NCBI GenBank assembly: GCA_903875135.1
Contig: CAIQUZ010000109.1
Span: 186,001 to 250,000, forward strand
Source: an uncultured beta proteobacterium
GTDB taxonomy: Bacteria; Pseudomonadota; Gammaproteobacteria; Burkholderiales; Burkholderiaceae
DNA: 64,000 nt
Direction of reading: 5' to 3'
In this document: one piece after another, positions 8,566-16,438 of the stretch
Position numbering within the stretch: position 1 is the first letter of the stretch
Layout: every line of letters starts with the position of its first letter
Made by a program: the position numbers and the translations under genes
The notes under the pieces: generated by a model
The model's input: only the letters and a program-made list of their open reading frames with translations
Told to the model about the DNA's origin: nothing
Databases searched by the model: none

Positions 8566-9332
8566 GAAGATTCAGCCCCTAAATAAGCAGACTGAACTTG
8601 GGGATCATTACGTACCTGATCGGGAGTACCCTTAGCGATCACTGAGCCATTAACCATCACTGTGATAACATCAGCCACTTTAAAAACAGCATCCATATCA
8701 TGCTCGACTAACATCATGGCGTGATCTTTACGCAGGTCACTTAAAAAATTCAACATTCGATCAGTTTCATCAGCCCCCATACCAGCCAGAGGCTCATCCA
8801 ATAACAAAACCTTAGGATCCGTTGCTAAACACATAGCAACCTCAAGCTGCCTTTTCTGGCCATGTGATAGCAAGCCTGCCGGCCTCTCTAATACATGACT
8901 TAAACCAGTTTTATCGAGGATGTGTAAAGCATATTCATTACTAAAAGAGCAGTTTTGTCCGTTTTGCCAAAATTGCCAAGGCTTTTGAAGTTTGGATTGT
9001 GCAGATAATCGACAATTCTCTAAAACCGTCAGTTCTAAAAAAATGGTATTGCGTTGATAACTTTTTCCAAGACCCATTTGAGCCCTAGTAGGTTGTGATA
9101 ACTGCGTCACATCTTGACCAAGAAGCTCAACACTTCCTGAGCTCAGTGGAATTTCTCCGGAAATCAAATTAATCAAGGTTGATTTACCCGCGCCATTAGT
9201 ACCTATTGCAGCATGAATCTCACCCAAGGCTAACTCAATATCAACAGCGTTAACAGCAACCAACCCACCCCATCGACGCGTCAGACCCTTTGCTTTCAGA
9301 TAGATCGTTGAACTCACTTTCTCATCCTTCAT
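8562..9332 (-). CDS. ABC importer ATP-binding protein, LivG type (benzoate cluster)
   Basis: The product has Walker A GTNGAGKST, a signature variant LSHGQKRQLE, Walker B LLLDEPLAGM and the H-loop LVEHDMD. The open frame extends 22 codons further upstream (to 9398), but the ATG at 9332 is favoured because it begins just before the ABC core and overlaps the LivM-like stop by 11 bases. The product is then 256 residues. It pairs with the downstream LivF-type ATPase to drive the membrane pair encoded just upstream. Confidence 0.85.
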   Translation of the reverse strand: MKDEKVSSTIYLKAKGLTRRWGGLVAVNAVDIELALGEIHAAIGTNGAGKSTLINLISGEIPLSSGSVELLGQDVTQLSQPTRAQMGLGKSYQRNTIFLELTVLENCRLSAQSKLQKPWQFWQNGQNCSFSNEYALHILDKTGLSHVLERPAGLLSHGQKRQLEVAMCLATDPKVLLLDEPLAGMGADETDRMLNFLSDLRKDHAMMLVEHDMDAVFKVADVITVMVNGSVIAKGTPDQVRNDPQVQSAYLGAESS

Positions 9333-10311
9333 CCTGAATGGATTTAGAGAGGATTTGGGGTGTTTTTGCTTTGGACGACCATAAGGCACTAAGACCAAAT
9401 AATCCTTTTGGTAATAATGCTACGCTGATGATAATCGTGAGTCCTAGACCCAAATGCCAATGTTTAGAAAAGGCCCCAAAAATAACTTCGGATCGAAAAA
9501 ACTCCTCTAAAAGAGCAAAGACAACCGAGCCAAAAAATGCTCCACGCAGGTGGCCAAGGCCACCTAAAATAATCATAATGAGAACCGCTCCCGATAAGTG
9601 CCAACTTAATAACTCAGGATTAACAAAACCATCTTTCACAGCGAATAAATAGCCCGATAATCCTGCCACCATTCCTGAAATAACGAAAGCGGCAAGTTTG
9701 TAATAGTAGGTGTCATAACCAATTGCCCGCATCCTGACTTCATTAATCCGAATCCCTGCTAGAGCTCTTCCGAATCTAGAGTGCGTGATCAAACCTAAAA
9801 ATCCGAATACAGCTAACAAACAGATTAAAGTAAATAAATAAAAACTCTGCGAACTATTTATTGTATAACCAAAAAAATTAGGTTTAGTGTATAGATAAAT
9901 ACCATCAGTGCCACCACCAACAGGTGTGTCATGGATCACGTAATAGGCCATTTGCGCAAAAGCAAGAGTGACCATAATAAAATAGACCCCTTTAGTTCTA
10001 AGCGATAGCGCACCAACAAAAAAAGCATAAATCCCAGCAAATATCATTGAAAGTGGGAGAAGATAAGCAATTTGTGGTGAGGCTTGATCCGCAGATAATT
10101 TAACGATCGCATATGCTCCAATCCCAAAAAAAGCGGATTGCCCAAAACAAATTAAACCTGTAGTTCCGACCAACAACTCAAGACTTAGCGCAAAGATGGC
10201 ATAAATCATAGTCTTTGTCATCCAGTCAATACTGTACTCAGAGCCAACAAAAGCTATCGAAGTAAGTACAGTAAAGATGACCAACAAAAATAGTATTTGT
10301 GATCTATTCAT
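9322..10311 (-). CDS. ABC importer permease, LivM type (benzoate cluster)
   Basis: This 329-residue, highly hydrophobic protein has about eight to ten membrane segments. It carries the BPD_transp_2 pattern, with ALSLELLVGTTGLICFGQSAFFGIGAYA near the start and GGLGHLRGAFFGSVVFALLEE near the end. The C-terminal ~25 residues are hydrophilic. Its start overlaps the LivH-type stop by four bases. It forms the inner-membrane channel with the adjacent permease. Confidence 0.9.
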   Translation of the reverse strand: MNRSQILFLLVIFTVLTSIAFVGSEYSIDWMTKTMIYAIFALSLELLVGTTGLICFGQSAFFGIGAYAIVKLSADQASPQIAYLLPLSMIFAGIYAFFVGALSLRTKGVYFIMVTLAFAQMAYYVIHDTPVGGGTDGIYLYTKPNFFGYTINSSQSFYLFTLICLLAVFGFLGLITHSRFGRALAGIRINEVRMRAIGYDTYYYKLAAFVISGMVAGLSGYLFAVKDGFVNPELLSWHLSGAVLIMIILGGLGHLRGAFFGSVVFALLEEFFRSEVIFGAFSKHWHLGLGLTIIISVALLPKGLFGLSALWSSKAKTPQILSKSIQDEG

Positions 10312-11192
10312 GAACCCGCCTTAAATAATCCACTCGGCTTATACAACAGAATTCCAGCCATCAGAACATAAACGAGTACGCCAGCCACTTCAGGTAACAG
10401 TACCTTACCAAAAGTATCCACAAATCCAATAAGAAGAGATGCCACAAATGCACCACGAATCGATCCAATCCCACCGATGACAACAATCACAAAACAAATG
10501 ATCAATACTCCTTGGCCCATCCCGGGATAAACGGAGGAAACTGGCGCCGCAACCATTCCAGAAAATGCGGCTATTGCAACGCCCGCGGCAAAGACAATTC
10601 GATATAAAAACTGAATATTAACGCCTAGTGATTGAATCATTTCTCGGTTAACACTACCCGCCCGAATCATCATCCCAAGTTTGGTTTTACTCAATACTAA
10701 ATACATCATAAGCGCTAGTGATAAGCAAACTACTGAGATAAATAAACGATAGACCGGATAAGTCATCACATCGCTTAACTGCAAACTTGAAGATAACCAC
10801 TGCGGTATTGCTACGCCATGAACATCATCCCCCACCAACAAACTTCGAACCTCTTCAATAACGAGTATCAAACCATAAGTCATAAGCACTTGTTGTAAAT
10901 GATCACGCTCATATAAATAACTATAAAAAATCCATTCTAAAAAATAACCAATCACAATGGCAATCAAAATGCCAATGATGAGGGTGAGAAAAAGTCCACC
11001 ACCAAAGGTATTTGCAAACAAAGGAGATAAACCAAAGGCAAGATATGAACCCATCATGTAGAAACTACCATGAGCAAGATTAATTACTCCCATAATGCCA
11101 AAAATGAGAGTGAGTCCAGCAGCGACTAAAAACAATAAAAGACCGTATTGAACTGAATTTAAAGTTTGTATAAAAAAGGTTGATAAATCCAT
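10308..11192 (-). CDS. ABC importer permease, LivH type (benzoate cluster)
   Basis: The product (~294 residues from the ATG at 11192; a TTG three codons earlier is also possible) has the LivH signature segments LVAAGLTLIFGIMGVINLAHGSFYMMGSYLAF and CFVIVVIGGIGSIRGAFVASLLIGFVDT, and seven to eight membrane spans. It is second in the transporter run after the binding-protein gene (27-base gap). The ribosome site is weak at either start, so the choice rests on codon type and family length. Confidence 0.88.
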   Translation of the reverse strand: MDLSTFFIQTLNSVQYGLLLFLVAAGLTLIFGIMGVINLAHGSFYMMGSYLAFGLSPLFANTFGGGLFLTLIIGILIAIVIGYFLEWIFYSYLYERDHLQQVLMTYGLILVIEEVRSLLVGDDVHGVAIPQWLSSSLQLSDVMTYPVYRLFISVVCLSLALMMYLVLSKTKLGMMIRAGSVNREMIQSLGVNIQFLYRIVFAAGVAIAAFSGMVAAPVSSVYPGMGQGVLIICFVIVVIGGIGSIRGAFVASLLIGFVDTFGKVLLPEVAGVLVYVLMAGILLYKPSGLFKAGS

Positions 11193-11219
11193 AAAATCCA
11201 ATAGGTCTTAAATCATTTA

Positions 11220-12383
11220 TTACATATTACAGCCGCGAGCTGAGTCAGCAAGTGACTTACTAGCAATACCAATTACCTTGTTCTCTTTACCTACAACTTG
11301 ACGTAAGTAAAAGTCTTGAATAGGATTATGAGCTTTTGAAATAGTGAATGGGCCTCGTGGGCTATCAATCTTTGCCGCGACAACAGCTTTGGCAAATTCA
11401 TCCTTCTTGCTAATGTCACCCTTTGTCGCTACTAGACCAATCGTCAACATTTGAGCAGCGTCATAACCTTGTACCGCATATACATCGGGCTGTAATTTAA
11501 ATTGTTTTGCGTATGCCAATCTAAATTCATTATCACGCTTCGTATTTAAGTTATCACCATAATGCAAACTTGTCAGCATCCCTTGAGCTGCCTCTCCTTG
11601 TCCTTCAAGTGTGCCATCGGTTAAGAAGCCTGGACCAACTAAAGGAATTGATTTATTTAAACCAGCCGAGGCGTAGTCTTTAACAAATTTAACGGCGCCA
11701 CCACCTGCAAAGAAAGAATAAACAATATCAGGCTTAGCTGCGGCAACTTCAGTTAACAAGGCCTGAAACTCGACGCCAGGAAAAGGTAGATTTAACATTT
11801 TGGTAACCTTACCACCACCTTTTTCAAATCCCTCTTGAAAGCCCTTAACTGATTCTTCCCCAGCTGCATAATTCCAAGTAATAGTCATCGCTGTTTTATA
11901 ACCCTTCTTTGCAGCAACTTCACCCATCGCGTAACCGGGCTGACCATTGGTGAAAGAACTTCTAAAAATATTTTTAGCGCATAAAGGGCCAGTAATCGCA
12001 TTTGCACCTGCATTCGGAATAATGAGCATCGTTCCAGTATCTTTTGCAACCTTTGCCATTGCCATCGCAACGCCTGAGTGCACAGTACCAATGACAACAT
12101 CAACGTTGTCACGTTTGATTAACTTATTAATGTTATCTGTAGCCTTTGAAGGCTCAGACTCATCGTCTACTCTGACATAAGTAATTTCACGTCCAGCAAT
12201 TTTTCCACCTAACTCTTTGACATACAACTGAAATCCATTATCAATTGCATTACCCAGTGCCGCATAAGTACCGCTATAGGGCAACATCATCCCCACTTTT
12301 AAGGGTGGTAGGCTTTGAGCATGAATGACTTGCGCACTCATAGTGAATGCAACCGCCATAGTGCAAAATTTAATCAGTTTCAT
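11220..12383 (-). CDS. ABC importer periplasmic binding protein (Peripla_BP_6), benzoate cluster
   Basis: The 387-residue protein has a clear signal peptide (MKLIKFCTMAVAFTMSAQVIHAQ). The mature start LPPLKVGMMLPYSGTYAALGNAIDNGFQLY is typical of Liv-type receptors for aromatic acids in Burkholderiales. An AGAGGA ribosome site stands before the ATG. It lies inside the leftward run after the CoA ligase and hydrolase genes, which supports benzoate or a close analogue as ligand. It has two receptor-family relatives in this window, at 850-2100 and 44885-46153. Confidence 0.9.
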   Translation of the reverse strand: MKLIKFCTMAVAFTMSAQVIHAQSLPPLKVGMMLPYSGTYAALGNAIDNGFQLYVKELGGKIAGREITYVRVDDESEPSKATDNINKLIKRDNVDVVIGTVHSGVAMAMAKVAKDTGTMLIIPNAGANAITGPLCAKNIFRSSFTNGQPGYAMGEVAAKKGYKTAMTITWNYAAGEESVKGFQEGFEKGGGKVTKMLNLPFPGVEFQALLTEVAAAKPDIVYSFFAGGGAVKFVKDYASAGLNKSIPLVGPGFLTDGTLEGQGEAAQGMLTSLHYGDNLNTKRDNEFRLAYAKQFKLQPDVYAVQGYDAAQMLTIGLVATKGDISKKDEFAKAVVAAKIDSPRGPFTISKAHNPIQDFYLRQVVGKENKVIGIASKSLADSARGCNM

Positions 12384-12410
12384 GTTATCGATTCCTCTTT
12401 AGTCAAAATT

Positions 12411-13202
12411 TTAAGAATTATTTTTAAGTTGTTGGATAAAGTTAAATATAGCGTCCATTGCTATTATAGGGCTGTCTCGGTGTGGTGAATGCCCACAGTT
12501 AGGGATTTCCACTAGTTCTATTCTTTCGACATATTTAGCTATATCGTTAATCTGAGACATTGTGCCATAGGGGTCTTGCTGACCTTGCATGGCTAAAATG
12601 GGACATTGAATGAGCGCTAATTCTTTTTCAATATTCCAATTGATAAACTCTGGCTTTAACCATACGTCGTTCCATGCATAAAAAGCCGAATCTACATCTT
12701 GATGGAATTTCGCTAACCTAGGCCTTAACTCTCCCTGCTCATATTCAATCTTGGCTTGATAAATGTTTTTTACCGTAATATCTTCTACAAAAATATGCGG
12801 CGACATCAATATTAATGACTTCACTAAGGTCGGCGCAAGAGCTCCAATTAACAGCGCAATGGAACCGCCATCACTATGTCCTAAAACATGAACCGGTTGT
12901 TGGATATTGAATGCCGAAAGTACGGCAGGAAAAACCTCATCTGCTTGCTGATGTAAAAAATCTAACTCCCATACTTCTTTACGATCTTTTGGTGACGAAG
13001 CGCCATATGCAGGTCTAGAATAGATCAAGCCGCGCATGCCTAAACGCTTGGAAAGATGATCGGGGAAATCACGCCACATCGCAACCGACCCCAATCCTTC
13101 ATGTAAAAAGACTAATATAGGTGCATCACTTGAAGTCTCACCAACCCATTCGTATTCAATTTGAATGATGCGGTTACGCCAGGGAATATCGATAAATGAC
13201 AT
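12411..13202 (-). CDS. Alpha/beta hydrolase in the benzoate operon
   Basis: This 263-residue protein has an intact nucleophile elbow GHSDGG (VHVLGHSDGGSIALL), an oxyanion HEGLG motif, an acid region around QGQQDPYG, and a catalytic His in NCGHSPHRDSP. No signal peptide is visible, so it is cytosolic. Similar hydrolases occur in box clusters and have been suggested to act as thioesterases or lactone hydrolases on ring-opening intermediates. The reaction here is not established. It lies 11 bases after the ligase stop. Confidence 0.85.
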   Translation of the reverse strand: MSFIDIPWRNRIIQIEYEWVGETSSDAPILVFLHEGLGSVAMWRDFPDHLSKRLGMRGLIYSRPAYGASSPKDRKEVWELDFLHQQADEVFPAVLSAFNIQQPVHVLGHSDGGSIALLIGALAPTLVKSLILMSPHIFVEDITVKNIYQAKIEYEQGELRPRLAKFHQDVDSAFYAWNDVWLKPEFINWNIEKELALIQCPILAMQGQQDPYGTMSQINDIAKYVERIELVEIPNCGHSPHRDSPIIAMDAIFNFIQQLKNNS

Positions 13203-13213
13203 TGGTATTGAAC

Positions 13214-14818
13214 TTATTGTTTATTGATTTCTTGGTTGCGCAAACGAAAACGCTGAATTTTCCCCGTTGCCGTCTTTGGGAGTTCTTTAACAAACTCTAT
13301 CATACGAGGATATTTAAATGGCGCTAATCGATCCTTCACAAAATCTTGTAAATCTTTTTCAGAAATACTATGCCCTTCCTTCAGAATGACAAATGCTTTT
13401 GTTTTTACTAGACCTTGGCTATCAGGTACGCCAATGACCGCGCTCTCAAGAACTGCAGGATGTTGCAGTAACGTCCCTTCAACCTCAAACGGAGAGACAT
13501 AAATACCACTCACTTTAATCATGTCATCGTTGCGTCCTGAATAGGTATAGTAACCATCTTCATCGCAAACATATTTATCACCTGATTTTGTCCATTCCCC
13601 TTGGAACGTTTCACGGGTTTTAGTACGATTATTCCAATACATCACTGCTGAACTAGGGCCTTTAACAAATAAATCACCAATCTGTCCAATCGCAACACGC
13701 TTGCCATCGTCTCCGCGTAAATCAATTTCATAGCCAATAACTGGCTTACCCGAGGTCCCATATTTAACATCATCAGGACGATTCGATAAGAAGATATGTA
13801 ACATCTCTGTAGAGCCCAAGCCATCAATAATTTGACAGCCAAAATGTCTCGTCCACTTTTCACCCAACTCTTGTGGCAGTGCTTCTCCAGCTGATGAACA
13901 CATACGAAGCGCAACCAAGTCTTTTCCTGGTAAATCTGGACTAGCCAACATGCCGCCATAACCCGTTGGAGCGCCAAAAAATATCGTCGGCTTTAATTCA
14001 GTAAACCTTTTGAAGCAAGCTGTTGGGGTTGCTCTCTCAGACATCAGAATGGTGGTAGCACCAACTGATAAAGGAAAACTGAGTCCATTGCCAAGGCCAT
14101 AAGCAAAAAATAACTTTGCAGCAGAAAAACAAATATCATTCTCTTGAAGCTGTAAAACAGTTTTTGCATATAACTCCGCAGTCCAATAAGGATTCGATTG
14201 TGTATGCAAAGTTCCTTTAGGTTGCCCTGTGGAACCAGATGAATATAACCAAAAGCCGGGATCATCAGGATGGGTTTTAGCGGGAGGAACAATTGTTCCC
14301 GCTTCATTTAAAAAGTCATCAAACTCAATCCACTCCAAATCTTGATGTGCGTTGATGAATAGCTTTCGATCATCAACCGTTGGGTGAGAAACAATCACCT
14401 CTAAAACTTCATGCCCATCTTGTTGATTTGCAAGATCGAGAGCTTTGATTAAAGTAGGTATGAGAGAGGAGCTTAAGACAACGACTTGTGCCCTACTATG
14501 CGCGAGCATGTAGGAGTAATCTTCTGGTGTTAACAAGGTGTTGACGGCAACAGGAACTACGCCACAGTACATACTTCCTAAAAAACTCACCGGCCAATCA
14601 TTGGTGTCTTGCATCAGCAAGAGGATACGCTCTTCACGTTTAAGGCCACTTTTGAGTAATGATGTACCAAATTGCGCAATTCGCTCATTCAACGAGGCGA
14701 AGGTCAACGAACCAAAATCATCAATATAAGCAATCTTCTCTGGGCGATCTTGATTCGTTTGCATCAAATATTGTGCAAAATTAAATGTATTTCCCAGATC
14801 TTGGTGGATCAATGACAT
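13214..14818 (-). CDS. Benzoate-CoA ligase
   Basis: The enzyme activates benzoate to benzoyl-CoA with ATP, the entry step of the box pathway. The ANL-family core is clear: FWLYSSGSTGQPKGTLHT (P-loop-like motif), IDGLGSTEMLHIFLSN (A5 region typical of benzoate-CoA ligases), YTYSGRNDDMIKVSG (hinge) and the C-terminal catalytic Lys in PKTATGKIQRFRLR. I start it at the ATG at 14818 (534 residues), which has an AGGGAG site 7 bases upstream. The open frame extends 31 codons further but reads as unrelated sequence. It follows the DUF4863 gene by 10 bases. Confidence 0.93.
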   Translation of the reverse strand: MSLIHQDLGNTFNFAQYLMQTNQDRPEKIAYIDDFGSLTFASLNERIAQFGTSLLKSGLKREERILLLMQDTNDWPVSFLGSMYCGVVPVAVNTLLTPEDYSYMLAHSRAQVVVLSSSLIPTLIKALDLANQQDGHEVLEVIVSHPTVDDRKLFINAHQDLEWIEFDDFLNEAGTIVPPAKTHPDDPGFWLYSSGSTGQPKGTLHTQSNPYWTAELYAKTVLQLQENDICFSAAKLFFAYGLGNGLSFPLSVGATTILMSERATPTACFKRFTELKPTIFFGAPTGYGGMLASPDLPGKDLVALRMCSSAGEALPQELGEKWTRHFGCQIIDGLGSTEMLHIFLSNRPDDVKYGTSGKPVIGYEIDLRGDDGKRVAIGQIGDLFVKGPSSAVMYWNNRTKTRETFQGEWTKSGDKYVCDEDGYYTYSGRNDDMIKVSGIYVSPFEVEGTLLQHPAVLESAVIGVPDSQGLVKTKAFVILKEGHSISEKDLQDFVKDRLAPFKYPRMIEFVKELPKTATGKIQRFRLRNQEINKQ

Positions 14819-14828
14819 GAGTGACTCC

Positions 14829-15326
14829 CTATCCTGTAAATTGAATTTGCCCCTGAGGCAGAAGATACAGAACATAGGCACGACCATTGGATACGGTGGG
14901 AGCATGCTCACTGTTCGGGGGAGTTACCATCCAACCGGCAGAACGACCGTCAAAGAGCACCCCACTATCCAATGGCATGATTAAATCAATCTCGCCTAAT
15001 GGATGAATATGACGCGGGCCAGCAATATTTTCCATATCCACAACGTCAACTGAAAATCCATGCAAATCATCTGCTGGCTTAAAAATACGACCATATTTAA
15101 TTCCAGCACCTTCGCGTTGACAAAGCCAGGCTTCTCTTACACCAAGATGCGTGAGTGTTTTGAATTCTTCGAACAAAGAACTACCTGGCGGATATTCCTG
15201 ATTTAACCAAACATCTAAAGCATCATCCAACGCGCGCCCTTGAAGCTGAGAAGTCAGATGAGAAAGCAAATGCCGATATTGGGCAATGCTAGGGGAAATC
15301 TCAGCGACTTTAGGTGTTTCTGACAT
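14829..15326 (-). CDS. DUF4863 / hydroxylaminobenzoate-lyase-like protein of box cluster
   Basis: This small acidic protein (165 residues from the ATG at 15326, with GGAG about 10 bases upstream) has a cupin-like second half (HIHPLGEIDLIMPLD...GRSAGWMVTPPNSEHAPTVSNG). From memory it resembles the DUF4863 family, whose members include 4-hydroxylaminobenzoate lyase. It recurs beside boxABC genes in betaproteobacteria with no proven role there. It is the promoter-proximal gene of the leftward benzoate operon. The family assignment is moderately sure and the function is unknown. Confidence 0.7.
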   Translation of the reverse strand: MSETPKVAEISPSIAQYRHLLSHLTSQLQGRALDDALDVWLNQEYPPGSSLFEEFKTLTHLGVREAWLCQREGAGIKYGRIFKPADDLHGFSVDVVDMENIAGPRHIHPLGEIDLIMPLDSGVLFDGRSAGWMVTPPNSEHAPTVSNGRAYVLYLLPQGQIQFTG

Positions 15327-15365
15327 CGAATAGAACTCCAAAATATGAATTATTATGCAAGTTTC

Positions 15366-15394
15366 ACTCTAAATTGTTAAAATCTCTCTGTCAA
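15366..15394 (-). promoter_or_regulatory. Sigma-70-type promoter of the leftward benzoate operon
   Basis: On the minus strand a perfect -35 TTGACA (15389-15394) is followed after 17 bases by a weak -10 TAGAGT (15366-15371). It overlaps the rightward boxR promoter. Confidence 0.55.
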
Positions 15395-15404
15395 GCACTA
15401 TAAT
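15374..15404 (+). promoter_or_regulatory. Candidate boxR promoter
   Basis: A TTGTTA element (15374-15379) and a consensus TATAAT (15399-15404) are separated by 19 bases, slightly longer than ideal. The two box promoters interlock, which would let one bound repressor block both. Confidence 0.45.
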
Positions 15405-15461
15405 TCATACTCAAGGGTTATTCCTAATGCGTTGATTGCCGAACATAGGACATTATTATTC

Positions 15462-16337
15462 ATGGCTGAAGCAGAAAATACCGACTTAAAAAAATTAGGT
15501 GAGAGAGTTAGCTCCATCCGCTCACGGCGTGGCATGACCCGTAAATCGGTGGCACAAATTGCCAACGTCTCTGAACGTCACTTAGCCAATCTGGAGTACG
15601 GCAAAGGTAATGCTTCTTTTTTAATTCTGTCCCAAATCGCCCTTGCTTTAGAATGTAGCCTCGCTGAACTGATTGGTGATCCAACCACATTAACTCCAGA
15701 ATGGTTAATGATACGAGAATTATTAATTCCTCAAGATGAAAAAAATATCCGGCAGATTCGGATGAAAATTACTGAAGAATTAAACCAAACACAAAACACA
15801 CCAAAAACTCACTCTCGAATTGCTTTAATTGGTTTACGAGGCGCTGGAAAATCGACGCTTGGTCATATGTTAGCTGAAGATTTAGGTTATCAATTTATTG
15901 AACTCAGTCGTGAAATTGAAAAATTTTCTGGGTGTTCTGTATCAGAAATTCAAGGTCTTTATGGCATGAATGCCTATCGCCGATATGAAAGACGAGCAAT
16001 CGAAGAAACGATTCAAATCTATCCAGAAGTCGTCATCGCAACTCCTGGTGGCATTGTTTCTGATCCCGCTAGTTTTAATCTAGTACTAGGGCACTGCACA
16101 ACGGTATGGCTGCAAGCCAAACCTGAAGACCATATGCAACGCGTCATCGATCAAGGGGATTTAAGACCGATGGCCGATAATAAGGAAGCGATGGAAGACC
16201 TGAAAAAAATTCTGTCTGGACGTGCTGCTTTTTACTCCCAAGCTAATTTCAATATCAATACGAGTGATACCGATCTAGAAAATACCTTCGCTCTTCTCAG
16301 AGCAAAAATCAGGGGATCCTTACAACTAGCAGCATAG
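15462..16337 (+). CDS. boxR: BoxR, benzoyl-CoA-responsive transcriptional regulator
   Basis: This two-domain protein has an N-terminal XRE-type helix-turn-helix (LGERVSSIRSRRGMTRKSVAQIANVSERHLANLEYGKG). It is followed by a shikimate-kinase-like domain with Walker A GLRGAGKSTLGHML and the ELSREIEKFSG...YRRYERRAIEE segments. That architecture is the hallmark of BzdR/BoxR regulators, which repress benzoate genes and are relieved by benzoyl-CoA. The start is placed at the ATG at 15462 (AGGA 11 bases upstream, 291 residues), although the frame opens 10 codons earlier with TTG. It stands between the divergent benzoate operons and reads in the same direction as boxC. Confidence 0.92.
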   Translation: MAEAENTDLKKLGERVSSIRSRRGMTRKSVAQIANVSERHLANLEYGKGNASFLILSQIALALECSLAELIGDPTTLTPEWLMIRELLIPQDEKNIRQIRMKITEELNQTQNTPKTHSRIALIGLRGAGKSTLGHMLAEDLGYQFIELSREIEKFSGCSVSEIQGLYGMNAYRRYERRAIEETIQIYPEVVIATPGGIVSDPASFNLVLGHCTTVWLQAKPEDHMQRVIDQGDLRPMADNKEAMEDLKKILSGRAAFYSQANFNINTSDTDLENTFALLRAKIRGSLQLAA

Positions 16338-16354
16338 TCATTGATATTTGATAT

Positions 16355-16399
16355 AAAGTGCATAAAAGTACTTTACAATCCCAAAACATGAATTATAAT
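16355..16399 (+). promoter_or_regulatory. boxC promoter with adjacent palindrome
   Basis: TTTACA (16372-16377) and TATAAT (16394-16399), 16 bases apart, form a strong sigma-70-type promoter. A 10-bp palindrome AAAGTACTTT (16365-16374) overlaps the -35 and a TGCATAA element (16359-16365) lies just upstream. TGCA elements are the known recognition core of the BzdR/BoxR family, so this is a candidate operator. Confidence 0.6.
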
Positions 16400-16438
16400 T
16401 CCCATTACATCATCTAATTTTAGAAAGATTGCAATCAT

